Positions 6,585 through 12,063 of a DNA stretch of 12,063 nt are shown in pieces. The notes beneath the pieces were generated by a model. That model saw only the letters and a list, made by a program, of their open reading frames with translations. It did no database searches and was not told the origin of the DNA. Numbering within the stretch: position 1 is the first letter of the stretch; each line of letters opens with the position of its first letter. The stretch spans positions 1-12,063 of the forward strand of contig CAIXSE010000111.1 of the NCBI GenBank assembly GCA_903921965.1, written 5' to 3'. The DNA comes from an uncultured Thermoleophilia bacterium. GTDB taxonomy: Bacteria > Actinomycetota > Thermoleophilia > UBA2241. Position numbers and translations under genes: made by a program.

Positions 6585-7679
6585 GTGGACCTGATCTACC
6601 TGAGCCGAGCCGACGTGGAGGGGCTCGGCATGACGATGCGCGACGTGCTGGACGTGGTCGACGCGGGCTTCAAGGACAAGGGCCGCGGGCTCACCGAGAT
6701 GCCGCCCAAGCCGGGCATCCACCCGCGGCCCGACTGTTTCATCCACGCCATGCCCGCCTGGGTGAAGCCTGTGGGGGTCCCGGAACACGCCGAGGCCGTC
6801 GGGCCGGCCGCGCGCGTGCCCGCCGGCGAGCCTGCGCCGCGCATCGGCACGGTCGCGCCGCGCATCGGCAGGGTCACGTCGCACGGCGGCGAGGTCGCCG
6901 GCATCAAGTGGGTCTCGGGCTACCCGCCCAACAAGGCGCGCGGCATCCCGTACATCTCCGGGCTCGTCGTACTGAACGACTGCGAGACCGGCTTCCCTGT
7001 GGCGGTGATGGACTGCGCCTGGATCACCGCCATGCGCACCGGCGCGAGCGTCGGCATCGCCGCCCGCTATCTCGCGCGCCGGGAGAGCACGACGGCCGCC
7101 GTCGTCGGCTGCGGCGTGCAGGCGCGCACCAGCTTGCGGGCCCTGGTCGAGGAGCTTCCGGCGCTCGCCGAGGTCCGCTGCTACGACATCGACGCGGCCG
7201 CGGACGCGGCGTTCGTCGCGGAGATGGGCGCCCTGTTCCCGGCGCTGCGCTTCGTCACCTGTTCCTCCGCCCCGGAGGCCGTGGGCCCTGCCGACGTGGC
7301 CGTCACGGCCATCCCCATCGTCGAGGAGCCCCGGCCCGACCTCGATGCCGGCGTGCTCAGGCCCGGCGCCCTGGCCGTGTCGCTCGACTACGACGCCGAC
7401 TGGACCGGGGCCGCCATGCGCGAGTGCGACGGGTTCTTCAGCGACGACGTCGAACAGTTGCTGGCGACGAAAGCACATGGCTCGTACTTCGCCGGTGTGC
7501 CCGACGAGGTGACGGCCGACCTGGGCGAGGTGGCGGCCGGGCTGAAGCCGGGCCGCACGAGCCCGCACGAGCGCATCTTCTGCGTGAACATGGGCATCGC
7601 GGTCGACGACGTGGTCACCGCGCGGGCGCTGTACGAACGGGCACTGGCGCGGCACGTCGGCGTGCGTCTGCCGCTCTGA
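6585..7679 (+). CDS. Ornithine cyclodeaminase / mu-crystallin family protein with an internal insertion
   Basis: Classical members convert L-ornithine to L-proline plus ammonia using bound NAD. Relatives are imine reductases, amino-acid dehydrogenases or SbnB-like enzymes. The 364-residue protein (GTG start 6585, GGGAGG 4 nt upstream) shows IYLSRADVEGLGM at the N-terminus, MPPKPGIHPRPDCFIHAMPAW (39-59), the lysine motif GIKWVSGYPPN (K108), ITAMRTGAS (147-155), the dinucleotide motif VVGCGVQA (173-180) with D201 after beta-2, and the C-terminal INMG-like segment VNMGIAVDDVVTARALYERAL (334-354). Between PAW and AGIKW there are ~44 residues where I expect about 7-10 in the family. The extra segment is Pro/Ala/Gly-rich and contains a 7-residue tandem duplication. 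The core looks intact. The gene is divergent from mttB1 and upstream of an exporter. Reaction identity is uncertain. Confidence 0.88.
   Translation: MDLIYLSRADVEGLGMTMRDVLDVVDAGFKDKGRGLTEMPPKPGIHPRPDCFIHAMPAWVKPVGVPEHAEAVGPAARVPAGEPAPRIGTVAPRIGRVTSHGGEVAGIKWVSGYPPNKARGIPYISGLVVLNDCETGFPVAVMDCAWITAMRTGASVGIAARYLARRESTTAAVVGCGVQARTSLRALVEELPALAEVRCYDIDAAADAAFVAEMGALFPALRFVTCSSAPEAVGPADVAVTAIPIVEEPRPDLDAGVLRPGALAVSLDYDADWTGAAMRECDGFFSDDVEQLLATKAHGSYFAGVPDEVTADLGEVAAGLKPGRTSPHERIFCVNMGIAVDDVVTARALYERALARHVGVRLPL
6834..6875 (+). repeat. 21-bp in-frame tandem repeat inside the cyclodeaminase gene
   Basis: Bases 6834-6854 and 6855-6875 are adjacent 21-bp copies that differ at one base (C to G near the 3' end). 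They encode APRIGTV followed by APRIGRV. The repeat lies within the ~35-residue insertion before the conserved GIKW motif, and the reading frame is kept. Confidence 0.9.
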
Positions 7680-7867
7680 GGGCCCCGGGCCGGCTCCGGC
7701 GCGCCTCCCGTCCGCCTGCCTGCCGCGCCGCGCTCGCGCCGTACGCCGGCAGTGGTAGCCTTGCGCGACCGGACCGGCGGCGTCTGCGCGCCGGCACATG
7801 CTCCTGGACCTCGGCACGCACGCGTCCGCCGCCCCGCGACCGACCGCTCGGGCCCTTTCTGTGGAAC

Positions 7868-7872
7868 GGAGG
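7868..7872 (+). promoter_or_regulatory. Ribosome binding site of the EamA transporter (decides start)
   Basis: GGAGG lies 9 nt before GTG 7882. The in-frame ATG at 7798 and GTG at 7861 have no comparable site, and the residues between 7798 and 7881 do not resemble a membrane-protein N-terminus. Confidence 0.6.
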
Positions 7873-7881
7873 TGGACGACC

Positions 7882-8727
7882 GTGGTCGCCGCCCTCCTCG
7901 CTCTGACGGCGAGCCTGCTGTGGGGCTCTTCCGATTTCCTCGGCGGGGTGCAGTCGCGCCGCGCGACGGCGTGGGCCGTGGCGCTCGTCAGCCAGACGAC
8001 CGCCCTGGCGGCCGCGTTGCTCGCCCTGGCCGTGTCGCGGCCGTCCCTCGTCTCCATCGGTGACCTGGTGGCCCCTGTGATCGCGGGCCTCGCGATCACC
8101 CTGAGCGCGCTCGCGGAGTACAGGGCCATGGCCCTCGCGCCGATGAGCGTGGTGGCGCCCATCTTCGCCGGCGCCGCCATGGTGCCCGTCGTGTGGGGGC
8201 TGACCGTCGGCGAGCGCCCTTCCGGAGCTGTGCTCCTCGGCATCGTGCTGACCATCGCCGGCATCGTGCTGATCTCCCGGCCGCGACCACAGGAGGCGGG
8301 CCGCGAGCGACATGCCCACGGCACCGGGATCCTTCTCGCGGTGTTCGCGGCGCTCATGATCGGCATCGTGCTCGTGGCATACGACTACGGCGGCCGGGTG
8401 GACCCCGTGCTGACGGTGGCGACGGCGCGCGTCTCCGCACTGCTGCTCCTGGTCGTCGTGCTGGCCGTCCGGCGGCCGGCCGTCCGGCTCCGCTCTCTCT
8501 CGCTGCCTGCGGGGGTGGCCGTCGGCCTGTTCATCGTGATCGCCAATCTGCTCTACACGTACGCCACCACGTTCGGCTTGCTCAGCGTGGTGGCGGTCCT
8601 CGGATGGCTCAGTCCCGCGGTGACCATCTTCTGGGCGCAGTCCCTGCTGCGCGAGCGTCTTCGCCCCGTCCAGTGGGCCGCCGCGGCGATGGTGCTCGGG
8701 GGGGTCGTCGCCCTGGCCTTGGGGTGA
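7882..8727 (+). CDS. DMT-superfamily (EamA domain) transporter
   Basis: This is an integral membrane protein of the drug/metabolite transporter superfamily, typically a 10-helix carrier built of two EamA repeats that moves amino acids, metabolites or amines. With GTG 7882 it is 281 residues and begins VVAALLALTASLLWGSSDFLGG, the usual EamA N-terminus with its first helix. About ten hydrophobic segments follow. The two halves are separated by a polar linker (RPRPQEAGRERHAHGTG, about 132-148). The second repeat ends in the typical LGWLSPAVTIFWAQSLLRERL...WAAAAMVLGGVVALAL. An ATG at 7798 would add 28 residues without membrane character, so I favour the later start. It lies 202 bp downstream of the cyclodeaminase gene on the same strand, with its own ribosome site, so co-transcription is possible but not certain. 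Substrate and direction are unknown. Confidence 0.88.
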   Translation: MVAALLALTASLLWGSSDFLGGVQSRRATAWAVALVSQTTALAAALLALAVSRPSLVSIGDLVAPVIAGLAITLSALAEYRAMALAPMSVVAPIFAGAAMVPVVWGLTVGERPSGAVLLGIVLTIAGIVLISRPRPQEAGRERHAHGTGILLAVFAALMIGIVLVAYDYGGRVDPVLTVATARVSALLLLVVVLAVRRPAVRLRSLSLPAGVAVGLFIVIANLLYTYATTFGLLSVVAVLGWLSPAVTIFWAQSLLRERLRPVQWAAAAMVLGGVVALALG

Positions 8728-8733
8728 TCGCAC

Positions 8734-8761
8734 CTCTCCGCGCCTCGCCTCTCGCGGAGGG
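8734..8761 (+). terminator. Hairpin terminator after the EamA gene
   Basis: CTCCGCG (8736-8742) pairs perfectly with CGCGGAG (8753-8759). The stem extends two more pairs with a G-U wobble, and the loop is 10 nt. It starts 7 bp after the stop codon at 8727. There is no U tract. Confidence 0.5.
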
Positions 8762-8828
8762 ACCAAGGGTCTCGGGGACGCGGGCGACCCGCGGGCACGT
8801 CGGCCTCGCGGCCTGTCCCCCTGGGCCG

Positions 8829-8843
8829 GGAGCGGCGGGCTCC
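8829..8843 (-). terminator. Possible hairpin downstream of mttB2
   Basis: GGAGC (8829-8833) and GCTCC (8839-8843) flank a 5-nt loop about 40 bp beyond the mttB2 stop codon. Alternative pairings exist in the same GC-rich stretch (for example GGCGG 8834-8838 with CCGCC 8842-8846). It is short and uncertain. Confidence 0.25.
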
Positions 8844-8881
8844 GCCTGCCCGGGGCGTGTTGCAGCGACGCCGCCTCGAGC

Positions 8882-10294
8882 CTACGACGGGAGCACCGGT
8901 CCGCCCGCGGCCTCGACACAGCGGTCGAGCTCCGCGAGCACCTCGTCCGGCAGCGTGAACGCCGGCGGGGCCTCCCGCAGCGCGCGCGCCCGCTCGCGCA
9001 GCACGTCGACGAGCGTCTTCCCGCCCTGCTCCGCCCAGTGGTCGTGCATCCAGTGGTCCAGCACCGCCGGCCGCCACAGGGAGCGGTACTGCTTGCGCGT
9101 GTACGGGCGCGGCAGGTGGGTGCCGCCGGGGCCCACAGCGCGGATCTCGTCGACCACGAGGTCGAGGTCGTCGAGCGGCACGCCGCGCAGGTACGAGCGC
9201 ACGTAGCCGGCCAGCTCGTCGCCGAGGATCAGCGACTCGTACGACCCCTGGAACGACGACTCGACGTAGCCGATGTCGTGCAGCAGGGTGCCTCCGGATG
9301 TGGCCGCGAGGACCAGGGTCACGGCCGTCTCCGCGGTCCACTGACCGTCCAGCGTCTTGGAGTCGCTGACGCCGCCGTAGGTGAACGACGGCAGGCCGTG
9401 GTGCCGCCACAGCTCCACGCTGGCCTGCTGCTGCGCCATGATCTCCGGACTGGTGTACGTCATCGCCGAGGTCTGCATGTCGAGGCCGGTGTGCAGGGCC
9501 CCGAGGACGAAGGGGGCTCCGGGGCGCACGAGCTGGTGAAGGACGAGGCCGGCGAGCACGTCGGCGGCGAGCTCGACGACCATGCCGGCGCGCGAACAGG
9601 GCGCCGAGATCCCGGGACCGGGGCCACCGGACCAGACGAGCGGCAGGCCCAGCTCGGCGCAGGCCATCAGGCGGCCGGTCGCGCTCTCGTCCATCTTGAG
9701 CGGCGGCGAGGCCATGGCGTAGATGCCGAGCGAACCGGCGGCTCCGCACAGCTCCGCCATGCGGCGCAGCTCGGCGAGCGTCTCCGGCGGGCAGGTGGCG
9801 CAGATCAGCAGCGGCTTGCGCGTGACCCGCAGCAGGGCGCCGACGACGGTGACGTCGATGGCCGTCTCGGGGACGTCCTCGGGCAGGCCCATGGACATGA
9901 CGTAGTCGAGGTTGGGAAGCTGTTCGGTGAGCGCGCCGAACGCGGACACGTCCGCGAGCCGGGCGCGCCGCCGCTCGCCGGTGTCGAGGTCGTGGGTGAA
10001 GAGGCAGTCGCCGCCGGTGCCGTAGTACACGCGGCCGTCCTCGACGACGAGGTCGTCGTGCCCGCCGCGCGACGGCAACAGGAAGCTGCGCGGCGCCGTG
10101 CGGATGGCGTCGTCGACCATCGCCGGCGTGAAGCGCACGCGCGTGCCGTCGACCTGCGCGCCCGCCTGGGCCAGCAGGGCGCGCGCCCGCTCGTGCAGCA
10201 CCTCCACGCCGGGGTCGGCGAGCACGGCCACGGCGGCGTCGTGGATGCGGGCGCACGCGCGCCCGTCGAGCGTGGTGAGCCGGGTCTCGGTCAT
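8882..10294 (-). CDS. MttB-superfamily methyltransferase, paralogue 2
   Basis: A second member of the trimethylamine/quaternary-amine methyltransferase family, 470 residues. It shares the architecture of the first copy but is clearly divergent. Shared landmarks are LDGRACARIHDAAVAVLADPGVEVL (9-33), RARALLAQAGAQVDG (36-50), ASPPLKMDE (195-203), VRPGAPFVLGAL (256-267), VSDSKTLDGQWTAETA (309-324), LHDIGYVESSFQGSYESLILGDE (338-360) and VGPGGTHLPRPYTRKQYRSLWRP (387-409). The last block fits the family pattern of a TR/HT motif followed by R..LW.P better than paralogue 1 does. There is no internal stop codon, so no pyrrolysine by amber readthrough. ATG 10294 follows AGGAGG with 4-nt spacing. It lies 49 bp downstream of the GntR gene on the same strand and is probably co-transcribed and controlled by it. 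The methyl donor is unknown, and a corrinoid partner must be encoded elsewhere if it works as a methyltransferase. Confidence 0.9.
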   Translation of the reverse strand: MTETRLTTLDGRACARIHDAAVAVLADPGVEVLHERARALLAQAGAQVDGTRVRFTPAMVDDAIRTAPRSFLLPSRGGHDDLVVEDGRVYYGTGGDCLFTHDLDTGERRRARLADVSAFGALTEQLPNLDYVMSMGLPEDVPETAIDVTVVGALLRVTRKPLLICATCPPETLAELRRMAELCGAAGSLGIYAMASPPLKMDESATGRLMACAELGLPLVWSGGPGPGISAPCSRAGMVVELAADVLAGLVLHQLVRPGAPFVLGALHTGLDMQTSAMTYTSPEIMAQQQASVELWRHHGLPSFTYGGVSDSKTLDGQWTAETAVTLVLAATSGGTLLHDIGYVESSFQGSYESLILGDELAGYVRSYLRGVPLDDLDLVVDEIRAVGPGGTHLPRPYTRKQYRSLWRPAVLDHWMHDHWAEQGGKTLVDVLRERARALREAPPAFTLPDEVLAELDRCVEAAGGPVLPS

Positions 10295-10343
10295 GTCGCC
10301 TCCTCGGGCGAAGGGGTCGGGATCGGTTCCTCGCGCGGCGGTC

Positions 10344-11033
10344 CTAGACCACGCGGCGCAGCAGTTCCTCGGAGAAGCCGGCGTGGCGCCGCGCGAGGCC
10401 CTCGGCCTCGGCCGCGTCGCCGGCGGTGATGGCCGCGAACTGGTCGCGGAAGTCGCGCATCGTCTCGGCCAGCTCGTCGGCGGGCTGGGCCGGCAGGCGC
10501 CGACCCGCCGCCGTCACGAGCCGGATCGACAGCGTCAGGAGCCAGTCGAGCGTGGAGAGCAGGTAGCTGTTCCCGGCCATGCGGTGGATGGCGTGGTGCA
10601 GGCGGTGGTCGACGGCGACGAGGGCGAAGAAGTCCGGCGCCGTGACCGTGGCCTCGAGATCGTCCGTGACCGCGGACGGCAGCTCCCGGCCGCCCCAGCG
10701 CTCCGCGGCCAGGGCGGCCGCCAGGCCCTCCAGCGGCGCCCGGACCTGGTAGATCTCGCGCAGGTCGGTGATGTTGATCTCGCTGACCATCACCCCGCGG
10801 CGCGGGATGATGACGACCAGGCGCTGGGCCGCGAGGCGCTGGAGCGCTTCGCGCACCGGCGTGCGGCCCAGCCCGAGCAGCTCGCAGAGCCGCTCCTCGA
10901 CGAGGACCTCGCCCGGCGCCAGGCGCAGCGAGACGATCTCCTCGAGAAGCCCCCGATACGCGTTCTCCGCCTGCGAGCCGGGCGGCTCGTCGAAGAGCAG
11001 GAGGCTCGCCCGCTGTGAGGAGGTGCCGGTCAT
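10344..11033 (-). CDS. GntR-family regulator, FadR/FCD subfamily
   Basis: This is a transcription factor with an N-terminal winged helix and a C-terminal all-helical FCD ligand domain. It has 229 residues, normal for the subfamily. The wHTH spans ~22-90, including LCELLGLGRTPVREALQRLAAQRLVVIIPRRGVMV (49-83), the textbook GntR recognition helix and wing. In the FCD domain the metal ligands expected from LldR-type proteins are Asp, His (+4), His, and His (+22 from the previous one). Here D142, H146 and H217 are in register, but the third position is F195 (in RDFRDQFAAI), so one ligand is missing. The start ATG at 11033 is preceded by GAGGAAG with 7-nt spacing. It is first in an operon with mttB2, which it probably regulates together with itself. 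It is divergent from the flavoprotein gene. Confidence 0.92.
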   Translation of the reverse strand: MTGTSSQRASLLLFDEPPGSQAENAYRGLLEEIVSLRLAPGEVLVEERLCELLGLGRTPVREALQRLAAQRLVVIIPRRGVMVSEINITDLREIYQVRAPLEGLAAALAAERWGGRELPSAVTDDLEATVTAPDFFALVAVDHRLHHAIHRMAGNSYLLSTLDWLLTLSIRLVTAAGRRLPAQPADELAETMRDFRDQFAAITAGDAAEAEGLARRHAGFSEELLRRVV

Positions 11034-11084
11034 CAGCTCGCTTCCTCTTGGCCGGCCTCGGTTGAGGCCGCGTCCGTAGTCAGG

Positions 11085-11114
11085 AGTCTAGGTGATATAT
11101 CTACTACATATCAA
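11085..11114 (-). promoter_or_regulatory. Promoter of the gntR-mttB2 operon
   Basis: On the minus strand TTGATA (11114-11109) and TAGACT (11090-11085) are separated by 18 nt. Both boxes are close to actinobacterial housekeeping consensus. The predicted start is near 11078, giving a leader of about 45 nt to the ATG at 11033. The AT-rich stretch stands out sharply from its surroundings. Confidence 0.65.
11093..11113. promoter_or_regulatory. Candidate GntR operator (TGATAT-N9-ATATCA)
   Basis: A 21-bp interrupted palindrome with half-sites TGATAT (11093-11098) and ATATCA (11108-11113), 7 of 10 pairs symmetric. It covers the -35 box and spacer of the gntR promoter. This is the expected position for an autorepressed FCD-type GntR operator and it may also affect the divergent flavoprotein gene. 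Confidence 0.5.
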
Positions 11115-11180
11115 CTCTGGCCGCGTTTTCCCGCAGCCTATCCGGGACCTCTGTCCACCGAGCCGGCCCGGCGCGTGGAC

Positions 11181-11186
11181 TAGACT
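11181..11186 (+). promoter_or_regulatory. Possible -10 box of the flavoprotein gene
   Basis: TAGACT lies 54 bp before the ATG at 11241 and matches the hexamer used by the divergent gntR promoter. I see no good -35 box 16-18 nt upstream, so the assignment is tentative. Confidence 0.35.
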
Positions 11187-11240
11187 GACCCCGCCAGGAG
11201 CGCTTCGTCTTCCGGCCGGCACACCGAAAGAGGGATCCCG

Positions 11241-11741
11241 ATGTTCAGAGCGATGAGACGCAAGAAGCAGCTCCTTCCGGAGGCGGAGGCGGTCGCCATG
11301 CTGGAGCAGTGCACGTCGGGGGTCCTGGCCGTCCAGGGCGACGACGACTATCCGTACGCGGTCCCCCTCAGCTACGCCTACGAGGACGGGAAGCTGTTCT
11401 TCCACTGCGCGAACGCCGGCCACAAGCTCGACGCCCTGGCGCGCAGCGGCAAGGTCTCGTTCTGCGTCATCGCCGCAGACGACGTCGTGCAGAGCACGTT
11501 CACCACGCACTTCCGCAGCGCCATCGCCTTCGGCCGGGCGCGGCTGGTCGCCGACGACGCCGAGAAGCGGCACGCGCTCGTGCTCCTCGCCGCGAAGTAC
11601 TCGCCCGACCATCTCGACGAGGCGGACGCCGAGATCGACGGCGAGTGGAAGCGGACGAGCGTCGTCGAGCTCGCCATCGAGCACCTGACGGGCAAGGCTT
11701 CGATCGAGCTCGTCAAGAAGCAGCCGCAGACGACGAGCTGA
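11241..11741 (+). CDS. NimA-like pyridoxamine 5'-phosphate oxidase-family flavoprotein
   Basis: This is a split-barrel FMN-binding protein of 166 residues related to the 5-nitroimidazole reductase (NimA) and PNPOx-like families. Functions in the group range from nitro reduction to FMN or heme binding. Recognisable segments are MRRKKQLLPEAEAVAMLEQC (5-24), VLAVQGDDDYPYAVPLSYAYEDGKLFFHCANAGHKLDAL (28-66), VSFCVIAAD (72-80) and TTHFRSAIAFGRARLV (88-103). This order is typical of NimA-like proteins (YPY.VPL, then a G.K.D motif with H61). The start ATG at 11241 follows AGAGGGAT about 5 nt upstream. A second in-frame ATG at 11253 is possible but lacks a comparable site. The gene shares a 207-bp divergent region with gntR. 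A link to methyltransferase metabolism is not evident. Its true substrate is unknown. Confidence 0.88.
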   Translation: MFRAMRRKKQLLPEAEAVAMLEQCTSGVLAVQGDDDYPYAVPLSYAYEDGKLFFHCANAGHKLDALARSGKVSFCVIAADDVVQSTFTTHFRSAIAFGRARLVADDAEKRHALVLLAAKYSPDHLDEADAEIDGEWKRTSVVELAIEHLTGKASIELVKKQPQTTS

Positions 11742-11754
11742 GCCGCGCTCTCAG

Positions 11755-11769
11755 CCGGCGGCCCGCCGG
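11755..11769 (+). terminator. Possible hairpin terminator after the flavoprotein gene
   Basis: CCGGCG (11755-11760) and CGCCGG (11764-11769) form a 6-bp stem with a GCC loop, starting 13 bp after the stop codon. It is short and has no U tract. Confidence 0.35.
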
Positions 11770-11998
11770 TCGGCCCGGGGGGTGGCTGCGGATGTCCAGG
11801 GTGTCCGTCTGCGGAAGCACTCCGTCCTCATGGCGTGGATCTCCGGTCCGCGACCGGTGCCCGCCCGGTCGCCGTCTTGTCGCGGCGGCGGCGTGCGGCA
11901 GAAGCGCCTGCGCGGCGACTCGGGGAGGTCCGATCCCCGGATCCTCCGATCCGCGCGAGGCGCCGGCAGCGGGCGGTCGCGGGCCGGGAAGCGAGCCG

Positions 11999-12031
11999 GG
12001 GGGCGGCGGCGCCCCCGGCGCCGCCGCCCCC
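11999..12031. terminator. Perfect 15-bp GC hairpin
   Basis: GGGGGCGGCGGCGCC (11999-12013) is perfectly complementary to the arm at 12017-12031, with a CCC loop (12014-12016). Every stem pair is G-C. It may be a terminator for a gene entering from the right, or it may simply reflect a Gly/Ala-rich coding tail. No U tract is present. Confidence 0.5.
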
Positions 12032-12063
12032 GGCGGTGTGCTTCTCGAGGGCGCCGGCCGGCC

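Larger units (their letters stand above)
11742..12063. other. Right-edge intergenic region, no convincing gene
   Basis: These 322 bp hold two hairpins (listed separately), two copies of TCCGATCC 16 bp apart (11929-11936, 11945-11952) and no RNA gene that I recognise. On the minus strand one frame is open from the window edge (first codon 12061-12059) to a TGA at 11830-11828, about 77 codons. Its first ~25 codons are strongly GC3-biased and encode PAGALEKHTAGGGGAGG followed by Ala/Pro, then the composition turns Arg-rich. It could be the tail of an incoming gene, but openness by GC content alone is equally likely. Confidence 0.5.

Noticed and set aside
7689..7700. GCCGG-CT-CCGGC as a terminator after the cyclodeaminase gene
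   Set aside because: The loop would be 2 nt and the remaining stem is only 4 bp. GC-rich DNA gives such matches often, so it is not reported as a feature.
6492..8919. Long minus-strand open frames opposite the cyclodeaminase and EamA genes
   Set aside because: The translations are Arg/His/Gly-rich mirror sequences with no motifs, and the plus-strand genes there are well supported.
8553..10429. Long alternative frames on both strands over mttB2
   Set aside because: They are shadow frames of the GC3-biased mttB2 gene. No domain or credible start was found.
11929..11952. Two TCCGATCC repeats as a possible recombination or regulatory site
   Set aside because: The repeats are only 8 bp and have no promoter or integrase context. 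Chance is the simplest explanation.

Overview
The window is about 12 kb of very GC-rich DNA (roughly 70% by eye). It has dense GC3-biased genes, GTG and TTG starts, GGAGG-type ribosome sites, TAGACT/TAGGGT-like -10 boxes and GC-rich hairpin terminators without U tracts. This suggests a high-GC actinomycete (Actinomycetota). The tungsten/molybdenum aldehyde:ferredoxin oxidoreductase and the two MttB-type methyltransferases suggest a lineage with some anaerobic or C1/quaternary-amine metabolism, perhaps a deep-branching class. That taxonomic refinement is inference. I see no insertion sequence, phage gene, tRNA, rRNA or CRISPR array.

Layout from left to right: (1) the 3' part of a glycerol-3-phosphate dehydrogenase gene (+), ending at a long hairpin that fills the gap to the next, convergent operon. 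(2) A two-gene minus-strand operon, a 3-hydroxyisobutyrate-dehydrogenase-like enzyme followed by an aldehyde:ferredoxin oxidoreductase, with a divergent TetR regulator (+) and a GACCGGTC palindrome between them. (3) An MttB-superfamily methyltransferase (mttB1, -) divergent from an ornithine cyclodeaminase-family gene (+), followed by a 10-helix DMT/EamA exporter (+). (4) A second minus-strand operon, a GntR/FCD regulator followed by a second MttB paralogue (mttB2). (5) A NimA-like pyridoxamine 5'-phosphate oxidase-family flavoprotein (+), divergent from gntR. (6) About 320 bp without a convincing gene, containing a perfect 15-bp hairpin and possibly the tail of a minus-strand gene running off the right edge.

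Working model (inference): this is a locally regulated catabolic region for small nitrogenous or hydroxy-acid compounds. The MttB proteins contain no in-frame amber codon, so they resemble the non-pyrrolysine branch that demethylates quaternary amines such as glycine betaine or proline betaine, passing methyl groups to a corrinoid protein not encoded here. The cyclodeaminase-like enzyme could act on a related amino acid, and the EamA protein could move substrate or product. The dehydrogenase-oxidoreductase pair makes chemical sense as hydroxy acid to semialdehyde (NAD) to acid (ferredoxin). Each operon has its own regulator and a visible candidate operator. The most unusual points are the two MttB paralogues without a corrinoid partner, an expanded cyclodeaminase carrying a 21-bp tandem repeat, and an FCD regulator that has lost one of its three metal-binding histidines.
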